Source: DATBGS01 sp036557885 (GTDB taxonomy: Bacteria > Chloroflexota > Ktedonobacteria > Ktedonobacterales > DATBGS01). From it: a DNA stretch of 6,816 bases. Location: contig DATBGS010000051.1 in NCBI GenBank assembly GCA_036557885.1, positions 1-6,816 on the forward strand, written 5' to 3'. Shown piece by piece: positions 1 through 6,166 of this stretch. Position 1 is the first letter of the stretch; the number at the start of each line of letters is the position of its first letter. The notes beneath the pieces are model-generated. The model ran no database searches and was not told the DNA's origin. It saw only the letters and a list, made by a program, of their open reading frames with translations. Position numbers and translations under genes: made by a program.

Positions 1-627
1 ATCGGCCAGATCAGCGAGGCGCTCAAGGAACTGGTCAGCAAGGGCTTTGTCGCCGTTTTCAAGCACACCGGCCCCTATGGAGCGCAAGCGACCTCCTCGT
101 ATTTCCTGCTGGATGCCGCGCCGAAAGAGGCTCGCGCTGCCCGCCCACCCTGGCCCGCGAAGCCAAAGCTGGCATGGCAACCTCCCCGGCTGGAGCGCAG
201 AACTCCCCTGCCCGCGCGGGTCAGCCCTCCGTATGACCCTGCGAACTTTCCTCCGCTGGGGCCTGTGATGTCCTCGGCCCCGCCTCCGCCTGACCCATTC
301 GAGGCGAGCGAAAAGAGGAGCGCCAGAGACATCCACGCGCAGCTAGACCAGATCGAACTGTCGTGTTCTCAGGAACAGAGGGAAGCGGAGGAAGAAGAGG
401 CAGAGGAAGAGAGTGAGGAGGCGACGGGCAGAGAAGCGGACAACCGAGAGCAGGAGTTACGGGCGGCGCTGGAGACGCTGACGAAGGAATGCAATCAGGC
501 ATATTGCCGAATGGCAAGCAGCGCGTGGGGGACAAGAGAGCGCGATGAGAGCAAGCAGCGATTGATGCGTCTGCGGGAGGAGCAGCAGGAGGTGCGGATG
601 CAGCTACACCGCCTGCAAACGGAGTAG
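1..627 (+). CDS. Winged-helix DNA-binding protein with Glu-rich coiled-coil tail (5' end outside window)
   Basis: The frame is open from the first base to a TAG at 625-627, giving 208 residues of a protein whose start lies upstream of the window. Residues 1-39 (IGQISEALKELVSKGFVAVF..., then SSYFLLD) look like the recognition helix, wing and last strand of a winged helix, as in plasmid or phage replication initiators and HTH_36-like regulators. Residues 40-100 are Pro/Arg/Ala-rich and probably unstructured. About residues 105-208 are very rich in Glu, Arg and Gln, with an acidic block near 125-140, and should form a long coiled coil that could mediate oligomerisation. An internal ATG at 265 is in the same frame and could be mistaken for the start, but the continuous frame upstream and the wHTH signature argue for one longer protein. 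The stop is followed by a strong hairpin and a parS site. A role in replication or transcription is inference; the family is not firmly identified. Confidence 0.72.
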   Translation: MGQISEALKELVSKGFVAVFKHTGPYGAQATSSYFLLDAAPKEARAARPPWPAKPKLAWQPPRLERRTPLPARVSPPYDPANFPPLGPVMSSAPPPPDPFEASEKRSARDIHAQLDQIELSCSQEQREAEEEEAEEESEEATGREADNREQELRAALETLTKECNQAYCRMASSAWGTRERDESKQRLMRLREEQQEVRMQLHRLQTE

Positions 628-635
628 GCGGGCGC

Positions 636-686
636 TGCCGCGTGTCCTCTGGGAGTGCTGGCGCTCCTGCCAGAGGGCGCGCGGCA
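636..686. terminator. Long hairpin between convergent genes, probable bidirectional terminator
   Basis: TGCCGCG (636-642) pairs with CGCGGCA (680-686). The stem continues through CCTCTGG (646-652) with CCAGAGG (670-676), with G-U and G-C pairs between these blocks. An alternative inner stem, GGAGTG (652-657) with CGCTCC (662-667), closes on a four-base loop. It lies 9 bp after the stop of the winged-helix gene and 38 bp after the stop of the converging aminotransferase. No U-tract is visible on either strand, so efficient intrinsic termination is not proven. It could also be a structural repeat. Confidence 0.5.
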
Positions 687-703
687 AAGCAACCGTGCCG
701 TGT

Positions 704-719
704 GGTTTCACGTGAAACA
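704..719. other. parS: parS site 1 (ParB/Spo0J binding site)
   Basis: GGTTTCACGTGAAACA matches the widely conserved bacterial parS consensus TGTTTCACGTGAAACA at 15 of 16 positions; only the first base differs. The central 14 bp (705-718) are a perfect palindrome. An additional half-site GTTTCAC follows at 722-728, oriented so that GTGAAAC-AGT-GTTTCAC is also an inverted repeat; this half-site overlaps the stop codon of the aminotransferase gene. ParB clamps load at such sites and spread to organise origin segregation with ParA and SMC. The site is in the gap between two convergent genes. Confidence 0.88.
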
Positions 720-724
720 GTGTT

Positions 725-2269
725 TCACAGTGCTGGAACGACTCCTACCGAAAGGCGCACGTAAGCATCGCTGTAGCCAAAGCCAGAGCCAGGCACCCCG
801 GCAATGCCGGTCTTCTCAAAGAACGAGAAGACATCTTCCCCAGGCCGCAGCTCGCTCCAGTTATAGACCGTCGTGTGGTCGTCCAGGTTGATACGCGCAA
901 ACAGATGGTGCGTCTCATCCAGGTGGCGCAGTTGCTCCTGCAACTGCGCGCGCCGCAGCGCGTAGAGCGCGTGCAGCTTTTGCTCCAGCCAGGGGCGCTC
1001 GCGGAACAGGTCCAGATACGCCATAAAGCGCAGTTGCCACTCGCCAGGCAGCGAGGCCGTGCTGTTAGTCCAGGCAGGCGTCACCTGCTGCGCCAGCGCC
1101 GCATCTCCAACCGTCACCCAGCCCATGCGCTCGCCCGTCAGCGAATGCGTCTTGGAAAGGCTGCTGACAAAGACCGTTTGTTTCAGCACCTCCGGGCGCG
1201 CAAAGGCGCGCATGCGCTCGTGATCTTCCGCTGGCTCTCCGGTGCCCACATAGGCCAGGTCCGCCAGCACCCGCAGGTCGCGCCCGCCGCGCACCGCCGC
1301 CAGCACCACATCGTAAAGCGCCGCCAACTCCTCGCTGGTAAAGGCAAAGGCCGTTGGATTATTGCTGATGGTCAGATAGAGCAGATGCAGATCAGGCGCC
1401 TGCTCCAGCGCCTCGGCAAGCTGCGCCGCCGTCAGCTTATACCCATCTTCGGCGCGTGTCATCACGCGATGCAGCCGGAAGCCATGCTGCCTGGCCTGCC
1501 ATTCGGGGACATTGAACCCCGGCGCCGGGAAGAGGATGGCCGGAGCCTGATGGCTCAGCGAGCGCAGATGATAGAGCAGGCCGCGCAGCGACTTGTCCAC
1601 GCCATCCATTGCGCCAATCGAGAGAAACAACTGCTCTGGAGGCAGCGCAATGCCCCAGGTTGCCATCTCGTCCGCCAACCAGCCGCGCAGCATGGGATTG
1701 CCCACGCCAAAGATGTCATAAATGCGCAGGTCAATGCCCTGCTCCAGCAGCGCCCGCTCATTTTCCATCATGCGCTGCCGCAGCCAGAGATACGTTTCGC
1801 CCGTCGCCGCGCGCCCATGCACCAACTCACCCGGCAAGGCGACGCCAAACTCATCAGCCAGCGTAGAGAAATCGGTTGAGCCGTCGTGCTCTGTCACCTT
1901 GCGCAGGTCCACATCACCTATTGTGCGGTCAGCAATCTCGCTGGCGATCATCTCTTCGGGCATCCCCAGCTTGTGGCACGCCTGCTGCAATTCCTTGACC
2001 ATCCGCGCCATTACCCGGATGGGCGCGGCACCGCTGGCGACCAATGGCCGATAACGCGCCGTCATCTCAGCGCGCATCTGCGCAATCTGTTTCCGCTGCG
2101 CAAGCGCGGCAGCGCTGGCGGAGGGTGCCTGGGGAGAAAGCGCAGCGGGCGAAACAGTTTGAGAGGGTTGGAAGGGAACACCGTCCATAGTGGAATGGGT
2201 GGATTCTGAAGAAGTGCCGAGTGGTGTTCTGGATAACGGCCCGGTCTTCGGGCCTTTTGTCACAGCCAT
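725..2269 (-). CDS. PLP-dependent aminotransferase, class I/II (fold type I)
   Basis: A 514-residue protein. About the first 50 residues are Ser/Thr/Pro/Ala-rich and look disordered. A helical segment follows (about 52-125), then a fold-type I PLP domain. Visible landmarks: a glycine-containing stretch YDIFGVGNPMLRGWLADEM (about 184-202) typical of the small-domain/active-site entry; SNNPT (about 302-306), whose second Asn corresponds to the PLP-contacting Asn; LADLAYVG (Asp 337, pairing with the pyridine nitrogen; Tyr 340); SSLSKTHSLTGERMGW with Schiff-base Lys 373; and YVRLSVG with Arg 505, the expected substrate carboxylate-binding Arg. All catalytic residues are present, so it should be active; the amino donor and acceptor cannot be read from the sequence. 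The frame extends to a GTG at 2291-2293, but the ATG at 2267-2269 has a good Shine-Dalgarno sequence and the GTG has none. The protein is about 100 residues longer than usual because of its N-terminus. It is codirectional with the hydrolase upstream, about 200 bp away. Confidence 0.88.
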   Translation of the reverse strand: MAVTKGPKTGPLSRTPLGTSSESTHSTMDGVPFQPSQTVSPAALSPQAPSASAAALAQRKQIAQMRAEMTARYRPLVASGAAPIRVMARMVKELQQACHKLGMPEEMIASEIADRTIGDVDLRKVTEHDGSTDFSTLADEFGVALPGELVHGRAATGETYLWLRQRMMENERALLEQGIDLRIYDIFGVGNPMLRGWLADEMATWGIALPPEQLFLSIGAMDGVDKSLRGLLYHLRSLSHQAPAILFPAPGFNVPEWQARQHGFRLHRVMTRAEDGYKLTAAQLAEALEQAPDLHLLYLTISNNPTAFAFTSEELAALYDVVLAAVRGGRDLRVLADLAYVGTGEPAEDHERMRAFARPEVLKQTVFVSSLSKTHSLTGERMGWVTVGDAALAQQVTPAWTNSTASLPGEWQLRFMAYLDLFRERPWLEQKLHALYALRRAQLQEQLRHLDETHHLFARINLDDHTTVYNWSELRPGEDVFSFFEKTGIAGVPGSGFGYSDAYVRLSVGVVPAL

Positions 2270-2275
2270 ACACGA

Positions 2276-2281
2276 CTCCCT
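2276..2281 (-). promoter_or_regulatory. Ribosome-binding site deciding the aminotransferase start
   Basis: On the minus strand AGGGAG stands 6 nt before the ATG at 2269-2267. The in-frame GTG farther upstream (2293-2291) has no purine-rich sequence in front of it, so the shorter form is preferred. Confidence 0.6.
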
Positions 2282-2324
2282 ATTACTACTCACATCGTAG
2301 TCTAACCGAGGGCTTGCCTCTTAC

Positions 2325-2346
2325 AGCATGGCTCCATTGCCATGCT
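2325..2346. promoter_or_regulatory. Perfect 8-bp inverted repeat upstream of the aminotransferase
   Basis: AGCATGGC (2325-2332) and GCCATGCT (2339-2346) form a perfect inverted repeat around the six bases TCCATT. It lies about 56 bp upstream of the aminotransferase ATG, where a regulator operator or a leader hairpin would be expected. No matching repressor is evident nearby and no clear -10/-35 pair was found, so its role is unknown. Confidence 0.35.
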
Positions 2347-2374
2347 CACATCCATAGCTTACCACGCGCCAGGC

Positions 2375-2397
2375 AAAAAGGCTAGCTGCGGCAAGCC
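2375..2397 (-). terminator. Possible intrinsic terminator of the hydrolase gene
   Basis: Read on the minus strand, GGCT (2397-2394) and AGCC (2383-2380) form a short stem, with two further G-C pairs after an A-A mismatch and a tetraloop, followed directly by TTTTT (2379-2375). It is about 72 bp downstream of the hydrolase stop. The stem is short, so the call rests mainly on the T-tract and the position. Confidence 0.4.
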
Positions 2398-2402
2398 CGC
2401 GC

Positions 2403-2454
2403 GTAGCCCCGGCCACTGTGCCGGGCAGTGCCCCGCCAGGGTCGGCGGGGCTAC
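2403..2454. repeat. Compound palindromic intergenic repeat (REP/MITE-like)
   Basis: The outer arms GTAGCCCC (2403-2410) and GGGGCTAC (2447-2454) enclose two nested hairpins: CACTG (2414-2418) with CAGTG (2426-2430), and CCCCGCC (2431-2437) with GGCGGGG (2444-2450). The element sits 15 bp after the hydrolase stop. This cloverleaf-like layout with GTAGCCCCG-type ends is the style of interspersed palindromic repeats found in many copies between genes of GC-rich genomes. Only one copy is in the window, so its repetitive nature is inferred. Confidence 0.5.
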
Positions 2455-2468
2455 AAGCACCAGCCGCT

Positions 2469-3839
2469 CTACATCACAGAGGACGCGCCCCAGCCCGGCG
2501 CGTCGGCCTGGTCAGCAGGCAGGCTCAAGATGCCCTGCCCGCCTTGCAGAGACAGCGCCTCAAACGGCACGATTAAATCGCGCTGCATATGGCGTTCAAC
2601 CAGCACCCCATGCTCATACACCGCTATCACCTGTCCAAGCGGCGTGCCATCCGACCCAACCACCGCCATCCCAATAAACATTTCCGGGTGGCCCACTGCC
2701 TGCGCGCTCCCCGCCAGATGCGGCGTGCCCGCCATCTCGCCAACGCCGGGCACCAGTTCGCCCTCTTTCACCGGTTGGAAGCCTGGGGCTTCTGCCTCGC
2801 TTCCCATGCCAGAGGGTGTCTCTGCCAGCACGCCCCAGTCAGCCACTTTTGCGCCCTCTGGCCGCTGCGCCTGGGTTGCCTGCGGCTCGCGGCTAAAGGC
2901 CGAGCGCAGCCCTGCCGCCACCTCAAGCACCGCTTTGTGGGCATCTTCCACCACTGGAAGCATGGCAAAGAACTGATGCGTCATGTCTTTGTAGCGGCTC
3001 AGGACGACTGGCACCCCGGCCTCAGAGAGGCGCTGCGCGTATGCCTCGCCCTCATCGCGCAGGGGGTCGTACTCTGCCGTAATCACCAGCGCTGGCGGCA
3101 AACCAGCCAGGCTTTCCGCTCGCAGCGGCGAGGCATAGGGGTGCGTACCCGCCTCCTCATTCGGCAGATAGTGCTTCCAGAACCAGCGCATGCTTTCTCT
3201 GGAAAGCGGCCTGGCATCGGCGTTTTCTGTATAACTTGGCGTGTCGAAGGCGTAATTAAGCACCGGGTATACCAATACCTGATAGATGGGCAGCGGCTTC
3301 CCCTCGTCGCGCGCCCGCAGTGTGGCAACTGTCGCCAGATTGCCTCCTGCGCTCTCGCCGCCCACTGCCACGCGCTGCGGGTCGCCGCCAATGCTCGGAG
3401 CGTTCTCCAGCACCCATTGCAGCGTATCGAAGGCGTCATCCACCGCCGCCGGAAAGGGATGCTCCGGCGCCAGGCGATAGTCCACCGACACGACGATGCA
3501 CTGCGCCAGATTGGTCAGCGCGCGGCACGCTGCATCGCAGAAAGCCGGGCTGCCCAGCACCCAGCCACCGCCATGAAAGTACACCAGCACCGGGTACGGC
3601 CCCTGGCTCCCTGGCTGGTAGATGCGTACTGGAATCTCCTTGCCCGGAAGGGTCATATCTTCAAAGCTCCCCACAGGTTCCGGCGTGACAGGTTCGCCCT
3701 CTTTCTGGAGCATCACCTTGATGGCGTCATCCAGCGTGGGTTGTTTGCGCGCTTCTTGCGGCGAAAGCGTGGCGAGCGGTGGAACACCAAACCCCGCGTA
3801 TTCGTCCAGTAACCTCTGTGCACGGCGATCTATCGGCAT
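2469..3839 (-). CDS. Alpha/beta hydrolase (hormone-sensitive lipase family esterase) fused to a C-terminal PRC-barrel/DUF2171-like domain
   Basis: A 456-residue protein. Residues 1-315 are a complete HSL-family (family IV) carboxylesterase: the cap region at 1-65, the oxyanion-hole motif HGGGW at 89-93, SVDYRLAPEHPFPAA at 118-132, the nucleophile elbow GESAGG with Ser 163, catalytic Asp 258 in EYDPLRDEG and catalytic His 288 in MTHQF. The expected reaction is hydrolysis of short acyl or aryl esters in the cytoplasm; there is no signal peptide. Residues about 316-385 are a low-complexity Ala/Gly/Pro/Glu linker. Residues about 386-445 (IGMAVVGSDGTPLGQVIAVY, then VPFEAL and ILSLPAD) have the GsDG..lG.V pattern and a later 'vP' strand of PRC-barrel/DUF2171-type small beta domains. 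That fusion is unusual, since family IV esterases normally end near residue 310-320. The ATG at 3837-3839 has GGGAGG (3855-3850) about 10 nt upstream, and parS site 2 lies immediately beyond it. The substrate is not predictable. Confidence 0.9.
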   Translation of the reverse strand: MPIDRRAQRLLDEYAGFGVPPLATLSPQEARKQPTLDDAIKVMLQKEGEPVTPEPVGSFEDMTLPGKEIPVRIYQPGSQGPYPVLVYFHGGGWVLGSPAFCDAACRALTNLAQCIVVSVDYRLAPEHPFPAAVDDAFDTLQWVLENAPSIGGDPQRVAVGGESAGGNLATVATLRARDEGKPLPIYQVLVYPVLNYAFDTPSYTENADARPLSRESMRWFWKHYLPNEEAGTHPYASPLRAESLAGLPPALVITAEYDPLRDEGEAYAQRLSEAGVPVVLSRYKDMTHQFFAMLPVVEDAHKAVLEVAAGLRSAFSREPQATQAQRPEGAKVADWGVLAETPSGMGSEAEAPGFQPVKEGELVPGVGEMAGTPHLAGSAQAVGHPEMFIGMAVVGSDGTPLGQVIAVYEHGVLVERHMQRDLIVPFEALSLQGGQGILSLPADQADAPGWGASSVM

Positions 3840-3859
3840 GGCTCTTGATCCTCCCAGGA

Positions 3860-3875
3860 TGTTTCACGTGGAACA
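3860..3875. other. parS: parS site 2 (ParB/Spo0J binding site)
   Basis: TGTTTCACGTGGAACA matches the parS consensus at 15 of 16 positions, differing only at position 12 (A to G), a change seen in functional parS variants. It sits 4 bp upstream of the Shine-Dalgarno of the hydrolase gene and 70 bp after the stop of the upstream membrane-protein gene. It is about 3.16 kb from parS site 1. ParB loading here would cover the hydrolase leader. Confidence 0.85.
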
Positions 3876-3945
3876 GTCGAAAGCTGGTTTCTTCTCCGAA
3901 GTCAGGCGCAACATCCATGCCCATCCTGTATACCTGCCCTGCTAG

Positions 3946-4494
3946 CTAGCCTGGGACAGTGGGCGCGTTGGGCGGATAGCCAGAACCCTGCTGCGGGTAA
4001 TTCGTCCCAGGCGGGGGATAGTCATATGATGGATAGTTTGGTGGCGGGTAGTTGTACGGTGGCGGCGTCCCCGGCGGCGTATATCCGGGTTGGCTGATAG
4101 GAGGCGGATACCCCGGCGCGCCAGCCGCAGGTACATAGCCTGCTGGCAGCTTGGGACGATCTCGCGGGGCGAACAGCGCGTACAGAATCAGGCCCAGTTC
4201 GCTGATGAGCAGCACCACCACAAACCACGCCCACGAACCCATCCTGGCCGACCTGACCAACGCGCCAATCCAGGCAATCAGATGCAGAAGCGCCGAAATA
4301 CCCAACAGCACAATGCCAATACCAAGCCTTGTGGTAGCATCTGACGAAAGGGTGGGCTGGCAGGTGCCGTTGTTAATCTGTTCTTGCGTGCATTGTTGCA
4401 ATGCGCTTGCCCCAACGGGCACAACGAGCACCGCGCCGATAATCGCCAGTACAATACCGATCAAGGTGAGCCACAAAATCGTTTTCTTGCTCAT
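3946..4494 (-). CDS. Three-helix membrane protein with Pro/Tyr/Gly-rich C-terminal tail
   Basis: A 182-residue protein of unknown function. Predicted membrane helices are at about 6-28, 57-79 and 87-108. The loop between the first two carries two cysteines (Cys 35 and Cys 45, in QQCTQEQINNGTCQP) that could form a disulfide if the loop is outside the cell. After the third helix, APRDRPKLP marks a positively charged boundary, and residues about 115-182 are a low-complexity tail of imperfect PPP/YP/PG units with many tyrosines. Such tails occur in bacterial membrane proteins where they may bind partner proteins or self-associate. The frame continues upstream to 4542, but the ATG at 4492-4494 is chosen because AAGGAG is placed 6 nt before it and MSKK followed by a hydrophobic helix is a normal membrane-protein N-terminus. 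It lies 86 bp after the metallopeptidase stop and may be in the same transcript. The family was not recognised. Confidence 0.75.
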   Translation of the reverse strand: MSKKTILWLTLIGIVLAIIGAVLVVPVGASALQQCTQEQINNGTCQPTLSSDATTRLGIGIVLLGISALLHLIAWIGALVRSARMGSWAWFVVVLLISELGLILYALFAPRDRPKLPAGYVPAAGAPGYPPPISQPGYTPPGTPPPYNYPPPNYPSYDYPPPGTNYPQQGSGYPPNAPTVPG

Positions 4495-4500
4495 GGAGTG

Positions 4501-4506
4501 CTCCTT
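4501..4506 (-). promoter_or_regulatory. Ribosome-binding site deciding the membrane-protein start
   Basis: AAGGAG on the minus strand is followed by six bases and the ATG at 4494-4492. A longer reading from 4542 would add 16 residues across this site and is less likely. Confidence 0.65.
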
Positions 4507-4580
4507 GTAGCAGAGAGCGAGGACAAACATTCTCCAGAGCAAAAGCGTTGCATGTGGCGGGCCACGCGCAGGGCAGGGTG

Positions 4581-5183
4581 CTAATTATGGGGGGCCAGAG
4601 CCGCAGGCGACGGGGCATCATCGGGGAGCAGCACATACATCCCATCGTAAAAGGGGCGCACATAGGGCGGAATCAAACGCATATCGGCCATCATGCCGCT
4701 GGCGAGTCCGGCGTACATCTCCCAATCATTGCGATCAACCAGCATCCCCGGCCAGTTTTGTTCCTTGATGCCGTGAATGTAGCCAGAGGCCAGCTTGTGC
4801 ATGCGCTCATAGCGTGGGTCGCGCTCCTCCGAAAGCCGGATGGTCACGGCAATCATGGCATCTTCCTGCCCTTCCCGGCGGTAGTGCCACCACGCATGCG
4901 CCAACTCGTGAATCGCCGCCTCGTATTGGGCGCTGTACAGAAAGACCTTGTTCTGGTCGGGCATCCAGAAGCCCCCGCCGCGCGTGTGGCCCAGGTTCTC
5001 CACCTCGAAATCCACCTGGGTACTCAGCCAGACTTTGGCTTCCTGGGTGTAGGGGAACAGCGAAAGCACTTCATCACGATAGGCGGCGACATCAGGATTG
5101 TTTTTGGCAGAAATGGGGGAAGACATTGCCATTCGCGCCTGTTCTTGCGCCTGCTTCCAGGCGGCTTTGAGGGCTTGCCACAT
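4581..5183 (-). CDS. Putative zinc-dependent metallopeptidase (HExxH protein)
   Basis: A 200-residue protein. HELAHAWWH (92-100) is a zincin signature: His 92 and His 96 would bind zinc and Glu 93 would activate water. His 100, or Glu 156 in NDWEMYAGLASGMM, could be the third ligand. The second is the better guess because an acidic residue in a following helix is common in gluzincin-type peptidases. The stretch before the motif (about 58-90) is beta-like with FWMPDQNKVFLYS, which suggests the edge strand that binds substrate. There is no signal peptide or membrane helix, so it is probably cytoplasmic or leaderless. Length and motif spacing fit small uncharacterised bacterial 'putative metallopeptidase' proteins rather than a named family. 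The ATG at 5181-5183 has only a weak GGAA-type ribosome-binding site; Met 18 or Met 20 are possible alternatives. It starts 43 bp after the acetyltransferase stop, so co-transcription with that gene is likely. Confidence 0.75.
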   Translation of the reverse strand: MWQALKAAWKQAQEQARMAMSSPISAKNNPDVAAYRDEVLSLFPYTQEAKVWLSTQVDFEVENLGHTRGGGFWMPDQNKVFLYSAQYEAAIHELAHAWWHYRREGQEDAMIAVTIRLSEERDPRYERMHKLASGYIHGIKEQNWPGMLVDRNDWEMYAGLASGMMADMRLIPPYVRPFYDGMYVLLPDDAPSPAALAPHN

Positions 5184-5226
5184 GAGAAAACATTCCAGCG
5201 AAAAATAAGAGGGTAAGCGACAAATC

Positions 5227-6045
5227 TCAGCGCTTCTTCAGCGGCCATTCATAGAGGTTAAACGTGCAGTATTCCTGAAAACCAACTTGCTGGAAAAACG
5301 GCACCGCCGACTCTGGCGCGCGCAGCGCCCCGATCTGAAACTGGTGCATGCGTGCCTCGCGCAGCGTGAAGCGCGTAAGCGCGCTGCCAATCCCTTTGCG
5401 CCGCGCCGCTGGCAAGACCGTAATATCGGACAGCACCGCCACTTCCCCAAAGAGGAACACCGCCGCCGTTCCCACCGCCTCTTCATCCAACTCTGCCAGC
5501 ACCTGAAGCACGCTGTAACGCGGATACTCCAGCTTGCGATAGCGCCCTAAATACCAGGCGTGCTGATAGAGCGAGAGTCCCGACACCTGCCGAAATACCG
5601 ACATCCAACGATCTATATCACGCAGCGAACTTGCCAGCCGAATCGTCACGCCATCTGGAATCAGCAGCCGCCGCGAGGCTGGCGGAATCGCCATCGCCAT
5701 CCCAGACCGATCACCAATATGCCGAAAGCCACGCGCCAGCAAGCGCTCGCCCAGATCGAGCGGACGGCTGGAAGGGCCAACATGCCAGCTTCCCGTCACC
5801 TTGTACGCGCGGAACCGGCCAATAATCTTCTCGATTGTCTCGTCCGCCTGCTCTGGTGGAATAGCAGCCCGCAACACTCCATTAAAAATACTATCGGGCG
5901 CGCCGCTCACCATCAGATGCACCTGGGGAGTACGATACTCCTCTGCCCGCGACCCCCGTCCCATCAGCATATGATAGGCAAGCATGCTCGCTTCCATTTG
6001 CTGCACTAGCTCTGGCGACGAGAGCTTTTTAATGGCAACTCCCAT
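5227..6045 (-). CDS. GNAT-family N-acetyltransferase, tandem-domain type
   Basis: A 272-residue protein. The C-terminal half (about 135-268) is a GNAT domain: the acetyl-CoA pyrophosphate-binding loop reads ARRKGIGSALT (about 214-224) after strand VAVLSDITVLP, followed by the helix and the motif FFQQVGFQEY (about 250-259) typical of the end of the fold. The N-terminal half (about 40-120), with WHVGPSSRPLDLGERLLARGF and MAMAI, resembles a degenerate first GNAT domain, as found in two-domain GNAT proteins of about 270 residues. It should transfer an acetyl group from acetyl-CoA to an amine; the acceptor is unknown. The frame opens at a TTG (6055-6057) that directly abuts GGAGAGG, too close for initiation, so the ATG at 6043-6045 is preferred. 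A promoter is visible upstream (6089-6116), making this the likely first gene of a minus-strand transcript that includes the metallopeptidase. Confidence 0.85.
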   Translation of the reverse strand: MGVAIKKLSSPELVQQMEASMLAYHMLMGRGSRAEEYRTPQVHLMVSGAPDSIFNGVLRAAIPPEQADETIEKIIGRFRAYKVTGSWHVGPSSRPLDLGERLLARGFRHIGDRSGMAMAIPPASRRLLIPDGVTIRLASSLRDIDRWMSVFRQVSGLSLYQHAWYLGRYRKLEYPRYSVLQVLAELDEEAVGTAAVFLFGEVAVLSDITVLPAARRKGIGSALTRFTLREARMHQFQIGALRAPESAVPFFQQVGFQEYCTFNLYEWPLKKR

Positions 6046-6088
6046 ACTCTTTCTCAACCTCTCCAGGAACTACGGCTCCATGCTCCCC

Positions 6089-6116
6089 AGTATACCACAA
6101 ATCCCTTGACAGGCAA
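6089..6116 (-). promoter_or_regulatory. Sigma70-type promoter for the acetyltransferase gene
   Basis: On the minus strand, TTGCCT (6116-6111) and TATACT (6094-6089) are separated by 16 bp. The -10 matches the consensus at 5 of 6 positions and the -35 at 4 of 6. Transcription would start near 6082, leaving a leader of about 37 nt before the ATG at 6045. The DnaA boxes lie about 50 bp upstream. Confidence 0.55.
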
Positions 6117-6166
6117 ATTGTACCAAGAAATGCGCAAGATGTCCAGTCTGTGCAGCCGCTTCAGCG

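Noticed and set aside
265..627. Treating the ATG at 265 as the start of a separate 120-residue protein
   Set aside because: The same frame is open back to base 1 and encodes a winged-helix end, so 265 is most likely an internal methionine.
875..1879. Long plus-strand frame of 334 codons opposite the aminotransferase
   Set aside because: It lies wholly antisense to a gene with all PLP motifs; its product is Arg/Gln/His-rich without a domain, as expected for a GC-rich antisense shadow.
2228..2236. Near-match DnaA box (TTATCCAGA on the minus strand)
   Set aside because: A single site with one mismatch inside a coding sequence, far from the perfect boxes; expected by chance at this frequency.
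2238..2258. Hairpin GGCCCG/CGGGCC followed by TTTT on the plus strand, terminator-like
   Set aside because: It lies within the start of a minus-strand gene, with no plus-strand gene before it to terminate; likely a by-product of codons for the N-terminal Gly/Pro residues.
2589..3812. Plus-strand frame of 407 codons opposite the hydrolase
   Set aside because: It is antisense to a clear catalytic-triad hydrolase, and its translation (Arg/His-rich, no motif) is typical of the shadow frame.
3941..3950. Palindrome GCTAGCTAGC at the stop of the membrane-protein gene
   Set aside because: Too short and without a T-tract to be a terminator; no second copy or partner found.
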